From positions 844,649 to 908,648 of the forward strand of contig JNVV01000005.1 of the NCBI GenBank assembly GCA_000733355.1: 64,000 bases of DNA, given 5' to 3'. Of the stretch, positions 24,862 through 35,617 are shown one piece after another. The stretch is from Falciphora oryzae (Eukaryota; Ascomycota; Sordariomycetes; Magnaporthales; Magnaporthaceae). Position numbers and translations under genes: made by a program. The notes beneath the pieces were generated by a model, which had not been told where the DNA came from, did not search any database, and saw nothing but the letters and a program-made list of their open reading frames with translations. Positions within the stretch are counted from its first letter, which is position 1, and the number at the start of each line of letters is the position of its first letter.

Positions 24862-25465
24862 GGCCAAGGTACGTACTCTATACGTGGACTGACTAGAGAG
24901 ACGGTTGAAAGGAGAAAGAGTTGACAGCGAGCGATACGTTGTGGTGACACTACCTGCCAACAGGTTGCCGCAGCTTTTTTTTTTTTTTTTTTTTTATCTG
25001 GTAGCTTCTAATTAGATTGCTATCAAATCATAAGGGGTAGTAGTCGAGGGTGGCGACCGCGCATGCGCTCACGTCCCCGCCTGACGTTATCGATGTACGC
25101 ATGAGCACGCGGGCAGCCCGGATCGGACAGTCGGAGCAGCCGAGGCGCAGGGGATCGTGGGGGGCTGATCTTGTCACACACACCATTGTCGATCCCGTGC
25201 TGGTGATTGGTCCCCTGAAACCGACTGGCAGGGACGACGTCTTTTCACTTATTTGATACCACGGCCGGTTCAATAATATTGTAAATATCAATGGGTGTTA
25301 TTTCCGCTTGCTGAGTGTAATTGTCCTCACAAGACATGAGATGAAAGCTGACGTCTGACACTTTCGTTCTGGTCCCGTAAACATCACGCCATCTAAGCAT
25401 AAAACTCCAACCGGTTCCCAAGGGCTGTGAAACCCAAAATTTCAGACACCCAGCCCAGCCAATCG
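24862..25465. other. Intergenic region upstream of the LysM gene
   Basis: About 600 bases between the stop of the Zn2Cys6 gene and the start of the LysM gene, both on the minus strand. It holds a 21-base poly-T run (24975-24995) and GC-rich promoter-like sequence around 25060-25250. No gene is seen. Confidence 0.45.
24975..24995. repeat. Poly-T run (21)
   Basis: Lies about 115 bases upstream of the LysM gene start; on that gene's strand it is a poly-dA tract, a frequent nucleosome-free-region element in fungal promoters. Confidence 0.85.
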
Positions 25466-27877
25466 CTACGTCGACCAGTCAAACACCATCATGGTCGAAG
25501 GGTCCCAATCCTCCTCTCCTATGAAGAGGTTTGCTGCCCAGGAATCCAGGTCCAAATCTGCCATGGGAACATGCGGGGGCGGAGGTATTTCCGCCGGTTG
25601 CTGATGACGTTGCTGTTGATCTTGCTGACCTCGCTCGTTTTGTTCATTCTGCTGATTGTGCTGATTTTGCCGTCCTTGGTTCTCGTATCCGCACTGGGTC
25701 GAGGAATCTGCGACCTCCCTAGTGCCAACCGACAAGCCTGTGCGGCCCGACGATGCGTACATGTCCTTGTCCTGGGCAGAGTCTTGCGCCTCGCTGAGCA
25801 GCGCGGCCCTGATGAACGCCAGCCGCTGGCGAAGCGTCTCGTAAAAGTCTGGCGGGCCCCCATCGTCGCCACGGCCCGATGGCGCTCGCCCTCCCCTCAC
25901 ATCCTCGCCTTGCCTAACAGCTGCACCGCCACTCCCACTACTATCGACAGAGGCGGCAGCTGCTGAAGAACCGGCAGAGGACTTGCGAGAAAAGTACCCG
26001 GCGATGGTGAGCTGGCGATCTAACACGACCCAGCGCAGCTCCTCGATCATCTGGTTGGCCACGAACTCGAGGTCGAGCTCCTTGCGGACGAAGGCGCGGT
26101 CCCAGCCGGGGGCCTGCAGCATCCAGAGCTTCAGCGACGTGAGCTTGGCCACGACGAAGTCGAACGAGGCCAGGCAGACCGGGTGAGGCCGGTCGCCCGG
26201 GCGAGGCGCGACTTTGCGGTCGAACCTGAAGGCAATGTACCTCCGGCATGCGTCGAGGCAGGACCACAGCAGCTCAAGCCGCTCTGCCTCCGGGTTGTGA
26301 TCGGCTGTTGTCTGGTGGGCGAGGGTGCCGAAGCCAGGGTCCTGAGGCGGCCGCGGCAGCTCGTTCAGGCTAATCTCGTACAGCTGAATCCGGGCGATGT
26401 GGATGTGGCTCATGAGGCCGGGGTAGTTCCTTAGATATTCTGGAACACTCTGCTCGAAGGCGGCAATTCGCTGCCGGAAATTCCTCACTATAACACCGAG
26501 GGGCGGAGTGCCAGGCGGCAGGGTGCCGTTGTTGGTGCTGGTGCTTTGGTAAAAGGGGACTAGTGCTAGGGAAAGTGACTGAATGAGCTGCTGTGACTTG
26601 ACGAGATACACCACGGGCTCATCCGTAGGGTGTTCCATCCTGGACTGGATAGCCTGGCAGCAAGCCTCGATGTTTGCTGTGCTCATGAGCGCATCTGGTT
26701 TCTTATTGGAGGTAAAGGTTCTGGACCAAAGACCTGGCAGTTAGTAGCAGTTTGGGCAGTAGAAGTTGATATCCCACTCACAGAGTCACCAGATAGTATG
26801 TGCCGGCATATGCGCGCATCTCCTCCAACCTGGCCGAGGTCAGCGGGCCGCTGCCTTGTGGCTCGCCCAGGCCGAGCGAGACGCAGAGCGAGCGGGCGAG
26901 GAATAGCAGGTTAGTGATCTGGAAGCTCGTCATGCCAAAGTTGAACCAAGCCAACAGAAGCAGTATGCCTTGCAGCAGGTCCATCGTTTTTGAAGACGCC
27001 GTGATGGTAGCCGCGGCGATCTCGGTAAGCATCTGGTGGCCCATGGCCGTCTGGCGGCGCCCGTCCATGTGGCAGGCCTCGATCATGATGGCCTTCCAGA
27101 GGAAGGGTCGCTGCCTGCGGAGCTCGTCAGAGCTTATGTGGGCGGGCACGACGACGAAGGGGAATAGATCCTTCATGTGTTCGTGGTACTCTTTCAAGAG
27201 AAGAGCAGCCTCGGTTGGGTCCAGCCACACGGACTTCTCTGCCGGTGGCGGCGCCGGGCTACACGGAGGAACATGCGTATGAGTGGAGCCGCAGCGGCTG
27301 CGGCCTGGGGACGAGGCGGCGCTGACAGGCTCATAATCCAGCTCCACGCCTGAGTCGACTGATATCCCGATGCCCGGCAGCAAGTGGAGCAGATTCCCAG
27401 TGCCGATGTTGGCCCTCTTGCTGGTTGGCGGCACTGGCGGCTGGTCCTCCGTGGTTTCTGGGGTAGACGCGGGTGGTGATAGTTGTTGTCCGCCTTGGTG
27501 CTGTTGTTGTTGTCGTTGCTGCGCCTCGACAACGGGCTGGAGTTTGCTGGTCAAGTCCTGCAGCCGGCGCTCTAGCTCGGCCACCCTGTTGGGCCTCGTC
27601 TCCTTCCGCTTACGAGGCGGGGCCGGAGTCTGAGAGGAGCATGGCTTTTTTAGACGGTGGCAGCTACACGGGATCCGGTTAGCTTGGGGTTCTACTGGAT
27701 CCAGTCCATGGTCACACGAGGCCGGGAGCAGCCAGCCTACCGTTCACAGATTGAAGGAACCGGGCCAGGGTGGCAGCGGGATTTTGCCTTTGCGCATGTT
27801 GTACAGGCACGAGGCCCCTTGTTTTTGCTCACGCCGGCGCCAGTGACAGAGGGAGTGGTGGTTACAATACCAGCCAT
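25466..27877 (-). CDS. Zn2Cys6 fungal transcription factor
   Basis: Three exons from the right: 27877-27741, 27663-26782 and 26720-25466; 757 residues. The first exon encodes only 45 residues plus two bases. Joining it makes a complete binuclear zinc cluster: Cys25, Cys28, Cys35, Cys44, Cys47 and Cys54 with spacing C-x2-C-x6-C-x8-C-x2-C-x6-C. A basic linker (PPRKRKETRPNR) and a heptad-like dimerisation helix (VAELERRLQDLTSKL) follow. The middle region is typical of the fungal transcription-factor homology domain (PFVVVPAHISSDELRRQRPFL, IEACHMDGRRQ, LLAWFNFGMTSFQ). The C-terminus is Gln/Asn-rich and acidic. It is divergent from THI6 (544 bases between starts), so it might regulate that gene, but regulators of this class often act elsewhere. 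Target unknown. Confidence 0.9.
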
Positions 27878-28421
27878 GCTGGGATTCTGGTCTTAGCCAG
27901 GGGCTTGGTTTGGCTGGCTTATTGGCACTTTTGGCGCTCTCTGACGTGACAATTTGCGAGCTCTTGATGCCGCAAGTTCAAGTTTGTGGAAAGGTTCCAT
28001 GATATATTAGCAGTCAAAGAACAAGGACAGCACGACTTTTGAGAATCAGTCTAGGGGTAGGCGTGCGTTGCGCGTTCCTCGCGGCTCCCCTTGTTGGTCT
28101 TGGTCGAACGATGGGAAAGCATTGGCTGAGAATGAAGTCCGACTCCGCCGGAGCAGATAATCATTCCGCCTCCGTTCCAGTTCTGCTGAGTCATTTACTG
28201 GGAGCTGCCCCTGAACCACTGTGGGACCAATAAAGGCAACACCAGCTGGGGTACACTGGAGGATTTGACGTATTCATCAGCGTATCGCACCTGCTCTCAT
28301 GGAAGTATCCTGTACCTACGTAGGTATCAATGTAACTCAATGTGAATGCCACTCACTTCATGAGCGATAAAATGGATTCAAACAACCCTCCCCGACGACA
28401 CCGCCGGCCAACACTTCAACC
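27878..28421. promoter_or_regulatory. Divergent promoter region, Zn2Cys6 factor / THI6
   Basis: 544 bases between two divergent start codons. A short tandem CCTACGTAGGTA palindrome-like sequence lies at about 28314-28326. No thiamine-pyrophosphate riboswitch core was recognised here. Confidence 0.4.
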
Positions 28422-30195
28422 ATGACGAACAAAAACGTCGACTACAGCCTGTATCTGGTGACAGACTCGACCCCCGCCATCCTCGGCGACCGCGACATCT
28501 GCCACGTCGTCGAGCAGGCCATCAAGGGCGGCGTCACCATCGTGCAGTACCGGGACAAGACGAGCGACACGCGCGTGCTGATCAACGTGGCCACGCGCCT
28601 GCACCGCATAACCCGCGAGCACAATGTGCCGCTGCTCATCAACGACCGCGTCGACGTCGCCCTGGCCGTCGGCTGCGAGGGCGTCCACCTCGGCCAGGAC
28701 GACATGTCGCTGCAGGACGCCCGCCGCCTGCTCGGCCCCGACGCCATCATCGGCATCTCAGCCAACAACGGCTTCGAGGCCATAAAGGCCTGCTACGGCG
28801 ACGCCGACTACCTGGGCATCGGCGCCGTCTTCGCAACAAACACCAAGACCAACACCAAGAACATCTTGGGCACCGCCGGTCTGCAGTACATCTTGGGTAT
28901 GCTGACGCGCCGCCCCGGGTGCAAACACGTGCGCACGGTCGCCATAGGCGGCATCAACAGCACCAACGTCCAGCGCGTCTTCTACCAGTCCGAAATCTGG
29001 CCGTTCAGGAAGCTTGATGGTGTGGCCGTTGTGAGCGCCATCGTGGGTGCCTCTGACCCGCAAGCCGCCGCCCGGGATCTGCTCCGGCTCATCAAGGAGC
29101 CGCCCCCTTTTGCTGTCAAGGAGGGCACCACACAACCCCAAGAGCCCTCCGAGATCCTGGCCCTGGTCCCCGACGTCATCGAGGCCATGCACGAGACCAC
29201 GCCGCTGTCGCACAACATGACCAACCTGGTCGTGCAGAACTTCTCCGCCAATGTCGCACTAGCCGTTGGCGCCTCCCCTATCATGGCCAACTACGGCGAG
29301 GAGGCAGTCGACCTCGCCAAGCTGGGCGGCGCCCTCGTCGTCAACATGGGCACCGTCACCCCGGAAGGCATAGAGAATTATGTCAAGGCCATCAAGGCCT
29401 ACAACCTGGCCGGTCGCCCTGTGGTATTTGACCCAGTAGGGTATGTGCGGTAGCCCAGTTCTGAAGGAAAGGAAGAGACTCGTGACAGCTAACGTCTGAG
29501 CGGAACAAAGAGCCGGCGCCACATCCGTCCGCCGCGCAGCCGTCAAGTCCATCCTAGCCGCCGGCTACCTGGACGTGATCAAAGGCAACGAGGGCGAGAT
29601 CGCGACCGTGCTCGACGTAGAGCTCGAGTCGGAGCTGCGGCTCAAGGGCGCGCCCGAGGGGGGCGCCCCGCAGGGCCCGCAGGACCTGCCGCAGCAGCGC
29701 GGAGTCGACAGCGGCCCCTCGACGCGCGACGACGCGGCCCGGGCGCTCCTGGCCGTCCGCCTGGCCCGGCTCCGGCGCTGCGTGGTGGTGCTCACGGGCG
29801 CGACCGACTTCGTGGCGGACCCGGGGCGGGCCTTCTCGCTCTCGCACGGCCACGTGCTGCTCTCGCGCGTCACGGGCACGGGCTGCTCGCTCGGCACCGT
29901 CATCAGCGCGGCCTGCTCCGCCGCGCACCCCGGCGGCGACAGGCTGACGGCGGCGGTCGCGGCGCTGTTGCTGTTCAACCTGTCGGCCGAGGTCGCGGCG
30001 GGCCGCTGCCAGGGCCGGGGCACGTTTGTGCCCGCCTTCCTCGACGTCCTGGCCGACTGCCGCGTGTCGACGGCCGAGGGCGACACCAGGTGGATGGACC
30101 TCGCGCAGATCAGGCGGCATGATCCGGAGAACGGCAGGGTGGTTGCTGTCAACGAGCTGCCCATGGAGGTTGATGCCGAAGAGGAGAGCAAGTAG
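28422..30195 (+). CDS. THI6: Bifunctional thiamine-phosphate synthase / hydroxyethylthiazole kinase
   Basis: Two exons, 28422-29440 and 29511-30195, give 567 residues. The 70-nt intron (donor GTATGT, branch GCTAAC, acceptor CAAAG) splits the conserved DPVGAGAT loop; the join GG+A restores it. Residues about 1-235 are the TMP synthase half: YLVTDSTPAI, VQYRDKTSDTR, LLINDRVDVALAVGCEGVHLGQ, IGISANN and the IGAVFATNTK phosphate-binding segment. Residues about 255-567 are the ThiM kinase half: TTPLSHNMTNLVVQNFSAN, GASPIMA, DPVGAGATSVRR, VIKGNEGEI and the catalytic region GTGCSLGTVISAAC. The enzyme couples hydroxyethylthiazole phosphorylation to condensation with the pyrimidine pyrophosphate, forming thiamine phosphate in the cytosol. 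Length matches fungal Thi6 (yeast 540). Very confident. Confidence 0.95.
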
Positions 30196-30512
30196 CCTGG
30201 GTGCATATATCTGGAGCTGGTTGGTTGGGTGGCTGCATTGTCGAGAGGAAAAAAAAGCTCAATATTGCATGATATCCGACATGCGGCAAACTCCAGACGG
30301 ACGGACGCCAGCAGCAGGTGGGCTGGCGTCTGGCGAGAATTTGATATACCACGATGGAGGGCGGGGGCCCGTGCTGTGCTCCTCCCTACCACTTGCCCGC
30401 GGACGCAGTCTCTGCTCCCAGCCCTTCGCTCCTTGCCCGTCCCTGCCGTGGTCCTCAAGCCCTTATAACCCATCGCCCAGCTTAGTGTAGACATCGAACC
30501 CGGGGGGCAGGT

Positions 30513-30621
30513 TGGCGTAGTGAGTTACGAGGGGGTCCCAAAATTCTAAACTGGGCAAAGACCGTATACCTTAAACGAAGACCTAGCCAACCTCGCTCGG
30601 GTTCGATCCCCGCCACGGGAC
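30513..30621 (+). repeat. Possible tRNA-derived (SINE-like) remnant with pol III promoter boxes
   Basis: A TGGCGTAGTGAG sequence at 30513-30524 resembles an A box, and GGTTCGATCCC at 30600-30610 resembles a B box with a partial T-arm stem (four of five pairs). The putative acceptor strands do not pair and the box spacing (about 87) is long, so this is not a functional tRNA. A SINE head or decayed tRNA gene fits better. No target-site duplication was identified. Low confidence. Confidence 0.3.
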
Positions 30622-30682
30622 GGGGCCGGCCGATTTTCTTCCCCTCGAAGCAAACCCACAAGAGCCAACCGAGTGGCATATA

Positions 30683-30800
30683 CCGGGTTTCGTAGCTATC
30701 CACCCCGGTGTCCGATCAGCTGAGTAGTGAGCTTTTCCGATCGAAGTAAAACCAACGGGTTTTCGTAGCTGTCCACCCTCGAGGCTGGGCAGTGAGCTTT
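30683..30800. repeat. Degenerate tandem direct repeat, about 74-bp period
   Basis: Two related copies: GGGTTTCGTAGCTATCCACCC (near 30685) with GTAGTGAGCTTTT after it, and GGGTTTTCGTAGCTGTCCACCC (near 30759) with GGCAGTGAGCTTTT after it. A further pair, GCAGCGCCTCTGCCACC (near 30832) and GCAGCACCTCCGCCACC (near 31000), suggests more decayed copies. Most differences are transitions. Confidence 0.5.
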
Positions 30801-30971
30801 TGGTGTTTTTTTTCCTTCCTTTGTCAAGGCGCAGCAGCGCCTCTGCCACCACTGGGAGTTGGCAGTCGTCGTAATAGTGCTGCTCATCTTCACGCCTACT
30901 GCTCGCTCTCCGATCTCAAGCGAAAAGCATGTTGTCCATTTCTTTTCAACCCAAAAAAAAGTAGCGGGCAC

Positions 30972-30996
30972 TTTTTTTTTTTTTTTTTTTTTTTTT
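30972..30996. repeat. Poly-T run (25)
   Basis: Homopolymer of 25 T in the THI6-HEM1 intergenic region, directly next to the second GCAGCACCTCCGCCACC repeat. Read on the minus strand it is a poly-A following a B-box-like GCTTCGACTCC, as a retroposed SINE tail might look. Confidence 0.8.
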
Positions 30997-31122
30997 GGCA
31001 GCACCTCCGCCACCGGGAGTCGAAGCTGTTGCGACAGCATCAACCACCAGCGCTACACGATCTAACACTTGCCCTCCGTTTTCAGCAAAAAGGTGATGGC
31101 CACATCTCTCTTTTCTTCTTTC

Positions 31123-31130
<8 letters not shown>

Positions 31131-31177
<47 letters not shown>
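31131..31177. repeat. TC dinucleotide microsatellite
   Basis: About 23 perfect TC units. Non-coding position between THI6 and HEM1. Likely polymorphic between strains. Confidence 0.95.
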
Positions 31178-31180
<3 letters not shown>

Positions 31181-31596
31181 CCCGTATGGCATAGCAGTGA
31201 CCAGCCCGTCTAGCCAAGGTGGCGGCGGAAAAGCAATGGTATCCAGCAAGAAAGATACAGCCACTGTCTCGCGGCGTGAAACCACATCACCAAGCCACGG
31301 CATTAACCATCCCAGGTAAAGGGCCTGTCTTAAAAATCACTAGCAATGGAAATCACAACAGGTATATGGGATTTGATGCTTGGGTTGGGCTTCTTGGCCG
31401 GCATGTTTCCTTGCCGGCAGCCACAGGAATAGATCTTTTAAATTTTTGTTTTCGAATCACGAATCCAAAAACGGGATGTTTCTATCGTTTCTACACGATG
31501 GAAACCACACCCGACGAAAGGCAGATAGCACACTAAGGCGACAAGTTCGACACGTGATACACATCCTCATCAAAGCACTCCCCTCTCGAGCACCCC

Positions 31597-33530
31597 CTAG
31601 GCAGCAGCAGCAGCAACCCTACCGAGGGTAGCCGCCTCGCGCTCGAGCAGCGACTCGGTGAAGCGGCCCGCAGGCGGCTCACCCGCGGCCAGGATCTCCT
31701 TCGCGGCCTGCTCGATGCCCAGCTGGGCATCAGTCCAGAGCGGGGTGTTCTTCTCCTCGGCCTGCTGCTCAGGCTCGGGCTCGCCGACGCCGATGAAGCC
31801 GCCCTCGGCGGCCCAGTCCGAGGTGCGCTTGATGCCGAGCTCGGTCCAGATGGTGTCGAGGGCCTCGACCAGGTCGGCGCGGAACTCGGCCACGTGGCCC
31901 GGAGTCGGGGTCACGCGCAGGCGCTCCTGGCCGACGGGCACGGTCGGGTAGTTGATGGACTGCACGTAGATGCGGTGATCGCGCAGGAGCATGTCCGAGG
32001 CCTGCTTGGCCAGCTCGGCGTTGCCAACCAGGATGCTGTGATACTGTTAGCGTTTTGATTCTCTCCTCCAAGGACAGCTGTATAAACTTACGGAACAATA
32101 TGCGACGGGTTGGGGATGACGGGAATGTCGCGGGCGGCGAGGGCCTCCTTGACGGCGCGGGTGTGGAGCTGCTGCAGGCGGCGGTCGCCGTCATACTCCA
32201 TCTGGTACTCAATGGCGGCCCTGGCGCCGGCCATGGTGGCCGGGGGCAGCGAGGTGGTGAAGATGAAGCCGGGGGCCAGGGAGCGGACGACATCGACAAG
32301 CTTGGACGAGCCGGCAATGTAGCCGCCGACGCAGCCGTAGGCCTTGCCGAGGGTGCCCGTGATGATGTCGACGCGGTCCAGGACGGTGCCGCGGGGCTCG
32401 CCGCGGCGGTGGGCCTCAAAGTCGAGGTGCTCGGCGACGCCGGCGCCGTGGGGGCCGTACATGCCGACGGCGTGGACCTCGTCGAGGAAGGTGATGGCGC
32501 CGTACTTGTCGGCCAGGTCGCAGATGGCCTCGATGGGGCCGACGGAGCCGCACATGCTGTAGACGGACTCGAAGGCGATGATCTTGGGGACGTGCAGGGG
32601 CAGCGAGGCCAGCTTGGCCTCGAGGTCGGCGACGTCGTTGTGCTTGAAGACGATCTTGCGGGTGCCCGAGTGGCGGATGCCCTGGATCATGGAGGCGTGG
32701 TTGAGGCTGTCGGACAGGATGACGCAGTCGGGCATCTTGGAGCCCAGGGTGGCGAGGGTGGCGTCGTTGGCGACGTAGCAGGAGCTGAAGACGAGGGCGG
32801 CCTCCTTGGCGTGCAGGCGGGCGACGGTGGCCTCGAGCTCGACGGCGTGGCGGTTGTGGCCCGAGATGTTGCGGGTGCCGCCGGCGCCGGCGCCATACTC
32901 GTCGAGCGTCTCGTGCATCTTGTCGAGCACGCGGCGGTTGCGGCCCATGCCGAGGTAGTCGTTGGCGCACCAGACCGTCACGCGCTCGTCGCGGTCCGCC
33001 ATGTGCGCGCGCGGGAACTCCTTGGCGAGGCGGTTGATGTTGTTGAAGTAGCGGTACGACTGGTCCTTGTGCTTCTTCTGCAGCTCGGCCTCGTAGAAGC
33101 CCTCGTACGAGAACTTGGTACCGGCGTGCGCGCCCGAGCCCGAGGGGGTGGCGGCGGCAGGGGCGGCCGAGGCGGCAGCAGCAGCGGCAGGGCGGGCGGC
33201 GGCGGACGAGAGACCCGGAGGGAAGCTGTCGCGCGGGGTGACGACGGGCCCGTCGACGGCGCGGGCGTCCTTGCTGCGCGAGGTGTGCAGCTTGGCCAGG
33301 CCGACGGGCAGCGAGCCGGCGCGGGCCTTGGCGGACTGCACGGCCATGGCCTTGCCCATGACAGGGCAGCGGCCGGCCAGCAGCTGCAGCTTGGACATGG
33401 TGCCGCCGCAGGGCGAGAGGCGGGGGCGGTGGGCGGCCGAGGCCTTCGTCGACAGGGCGCGCAGGGTGGCCGGCGACGCCTTGTTGAGGAAGGGGCACAG
33501 GGCCTTGGACTGGCGGAGCACGGCGTCCAT
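31597..33530 (-). CDS. HEM1: 5-aminolevulinate synthase, mitochondrial
   Basis: Two exons from the right, 33530-32092 and 32035-31597, give 625 residues. The 56-nt intron (GTAAGT donor, TATCACAG acceptor) joins HIVP to [14 protein letters not shown]. The N-terminus is a basic mitochondrial presequence carrying two Cys-Pro haem-regulatory-type motifs, LCPFL (Cys12) and RCPVM (Cys55). The catalytic body has [19 protein letters not shown]-type region [10 protein letters not shown], the aspartate loop [12 protein letters not shown] and the PLP-lysine segment [18 protein letters not shown]. The enzyme condenses glycine and succinyl-CoA in the matrix, the first and controlled step of haem synthesis. 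The Cys-Pro motifs suggest haem feedback on import or stability, as established for vertebrate ALAS; for this protein that is inference. The C-terminal extension after the conserved fold is Ala/Glu-rich. Very confident. Confidence 0.96.
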
Positions 33531-34874
33531 TGTTTGCGATTTCGGGTGTGGGTGTGGTTCGTTCTGCGGTGTTGTTGTTCTAGATGGGCTGGCTGCACCA
33601 GCTTGTTCGGGTGCGGATGGATCTGGGCGAGTCGGTTGTCAGTGTCATAGACGAGCCGGGACCAGCCAAGGGGCGATTGCATGTGCGGGCGGGTGGCAGA
33701 CGGGAGCGTGCGTCGTCGCGATGAGGGGGGACCTGATCCGGGAAGCCACCAACCGAAAAAAGACAGCGTTCCGGGGCCTTCTAGCACACTTGGATCGATC
33801 AGGAAAGACCGCGGGCGTTTGGGGATATCAATTGGCCCTCTTCCGGGGATGGATGGGCTGCTGAGAGGGAAAAGGAAAAAGAATTGGGGTTTGGCTTCGA
33901 GAGTTGATCCCTCCTCTTAGCTTTTTTTTCTTCTTGCTTACACCGAGGACAGAGTCATCAATTCACGGCACAGTGCGCCCGTCCCCCGCTAGAAAGTCCA
34001 GACCAGCGGTTCAGCTGGCTGGCCACTGCCCCAGACCGCCGCCCCGCCCAGCTGGGGCTGCTGACATGTACCCCTACTACTAAAAGCGGTCAAGTCAGCG
34101 CGGCACATGCGGGTGCCGAATCGGGCTTCGGAGCCACTGTGTTTGCCCGCAGCGTGCTTCAATTGCTCGAGTCGTTCAAAATCCCCAAGGTTCCGGCTCT
34201 TTCTTACCTTTGCGCCGCCCGTGATTGGTGCAGACTACCGCTGCCTCGGCTTGGCTACAATTACGTGCATCTCGGCCGCGGAAGCAATAAACATTCGATG
34301 CCGGTGGGGAAGCAAGGGGCTCCCCACAAGTGAGAAGAAGTGAAAAAGACGGCACTCAATTGATCTGTAAATGCCGAGAAAGGCCGACCGAAGCAACTAC
34401 ATATCCTTCATTGAGACAATTGTGCAAGTCGAGGGCTGTCAAGACCAGTTGGTACGACAAGGATCGCTTGGCCTGCTCTGGCTCATATTGTCCCCTAACT
34501 CTCAAGACAGCGGCCCTCGCTTCAACTTCGGAAGATGAAATCACTCAGATCCACCCCAAAGCAAAGCGCCGCCAGCCGCTCGTCTCCGCAGCCAAAGCCC
34601 GAATGTGATGACGGCGCCGCCCGTCCAAGTCAAAGCCAGCCGAGACCCGCCCTCGGGCTCAATCGGGTGCTCCTCCCTCTCCAAATCCCGTAGCGCTGTA
34701 CTCGTCGTTGGCCACAATGTTATCGCCCCTGTCGTCTATGTGCTCGAGGTAAAACGGCCACCAACCACGAGACCTTGACTTTGAAAGGGACCTCCTCGTC
34801 AACAACCAACACCTTACTCCAGTAACGCCGCCTTTGTAATATGTGATTGGTCGGGGTGGTGTAAGTCGCCAACA

Positions 34875-35115
34875 CTACACCTCGGTGAACCGACCGGAAA
34901 ACCCAACATCGAGACACGCGAGTAAAAAGCGCACCACGGGCTCACGACAGTCGCCCAACTGTTGGCCATATGCGTTAACCAAGCGAACAGTCACTTACAC
35001 TGCACTTCGGTGAGCGGGCCAGAAAACCCGATATCACGGCCCTCAAGTCTAGAAAACACCAGGACCCAGGACACCCGCCCAAGATGTTAGCCAGAACTGT
35101 TAGCCAGGCGTATCC
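34875..35115. repeat. Two degenerate direct repeats, about 122 bp apart
   Basis: ACCTCGGTGAACCGACCGGA (from about 34879) recurs as ACTTCGGTGAGCGGGCCAGA (from about 35004), each followed by AAACCC. AACTGTTGGCCATATGCG (about 34957) is matched by AACTGTTAGCCAGGCG (about 35095). Copies differ by both transitions and transversions, so they look old. No open frame spans them. Confidence 0.5.
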
Positions 35116-35199
35116 AATGAATCATATCACGGGCGCCTCGATTCTGGGATTAGGAAGTAGTGGTGGCAGTGAATGAGCAACCTCGCCCCTCGAAGCGTC

Positions 35200-35207
35200 T
35201 ATAAAAG
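35200..35207 (+). promoter_or_regulatory. TATA-box-like element
   Basis: TATAAAAG, followed within 40 bases by a CT-rich stretch, as at many strongly expressed fungal promoters. It lies about 190 bases upstream of the small Cys-rich frame at 35394. Confidence 0.35.
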
Positions 35208-35393
35208 CAACCATCTTCTCCCTCTCACCGTCTGTTTTGTGTTCTAGCCCACATCCCTCTACCGTCCACCTCTCCCGATTTGAAGACCTCGAGATTCCAA
35301 GAAGCCGCATCTCCCGAGCTCTCTACGTCTCTGTTCTCGTTTCTTCGACCACCTGCCTCTACCCAGACGATTCGTCTTGAACCTCCAGGAATC

Positions 35394-35617
35394 ATGGCCA
35401 CGCACAAACAATGCCTCGAATGCCCCGCCAGGGCTGAGGAGGGCTCCGACTACTGCATGAACCACAAGTCTTCTCTAGCTATCATCACAAGCCGGGATAC
35501 ACTTTTTTTTATTGTACTTCTAAGCTAACAACACTTTCTCACAGACCAGCCTTGAGCTCGCACCCAAGCCACTGCCATCACGGTCTCGCCCCCGCGAGCT
35601 TTCCGATATGGCTGTAA
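35394..35617 (+). CDS. Possible small Cys/His-rich protein (two exons)
   Basis: An ATG at 35394 opens a short frame whose first residues are MATHKQCLECPARAEEGSDY followed by CMNHK; the pattern C-x2-C-x10-C-x2-H is zinc-finger-like. With a weak donor GTCTTC at 35468, branch GCTAAC at 35523-35528 and acceptor CACAG ending at 35544, exons 35394-35467 and 35545-35617 would encode about 48 residues, the second exon adding another His/Cys cluster (SHCHHG). Without splicing the frame ends at 35528. The upstream TATA-like box and CT-rich leader look like a real promoter. Short fungal proteins with repeated YCxxH motifs exist, but I cannot assign this to a family. The poor donor is the main weakness; it may be a gene fragment. 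Confidence 0.3.

Larger units (their letters stand above)
30196..31596. other. Repeat-rich 3' intergenic region between THI6 and HEM1
   Basis: 1.4 kb between converging genes. It contains a pol III A/B-box-like pair, two degenerate direct repeats, a 25-base poly-T run and a 47-base TC microsatellite (listed separately). The remainder shows no coding sequence. Confidence 0.5.

Noticed and set aside
27878..28421. Thiamine-pyrophosphate riboswitch upstream of THI6
   Set aside because: I could not find the paired conserved cores (CTGAGA-type and the second helix) in the leader or in the single intron.
30506..30621. Intact tRNA gene
   Set aside because: A and B boxes are present, but the acceptor-stem strands do not pair and the T-stem has a mismatch.
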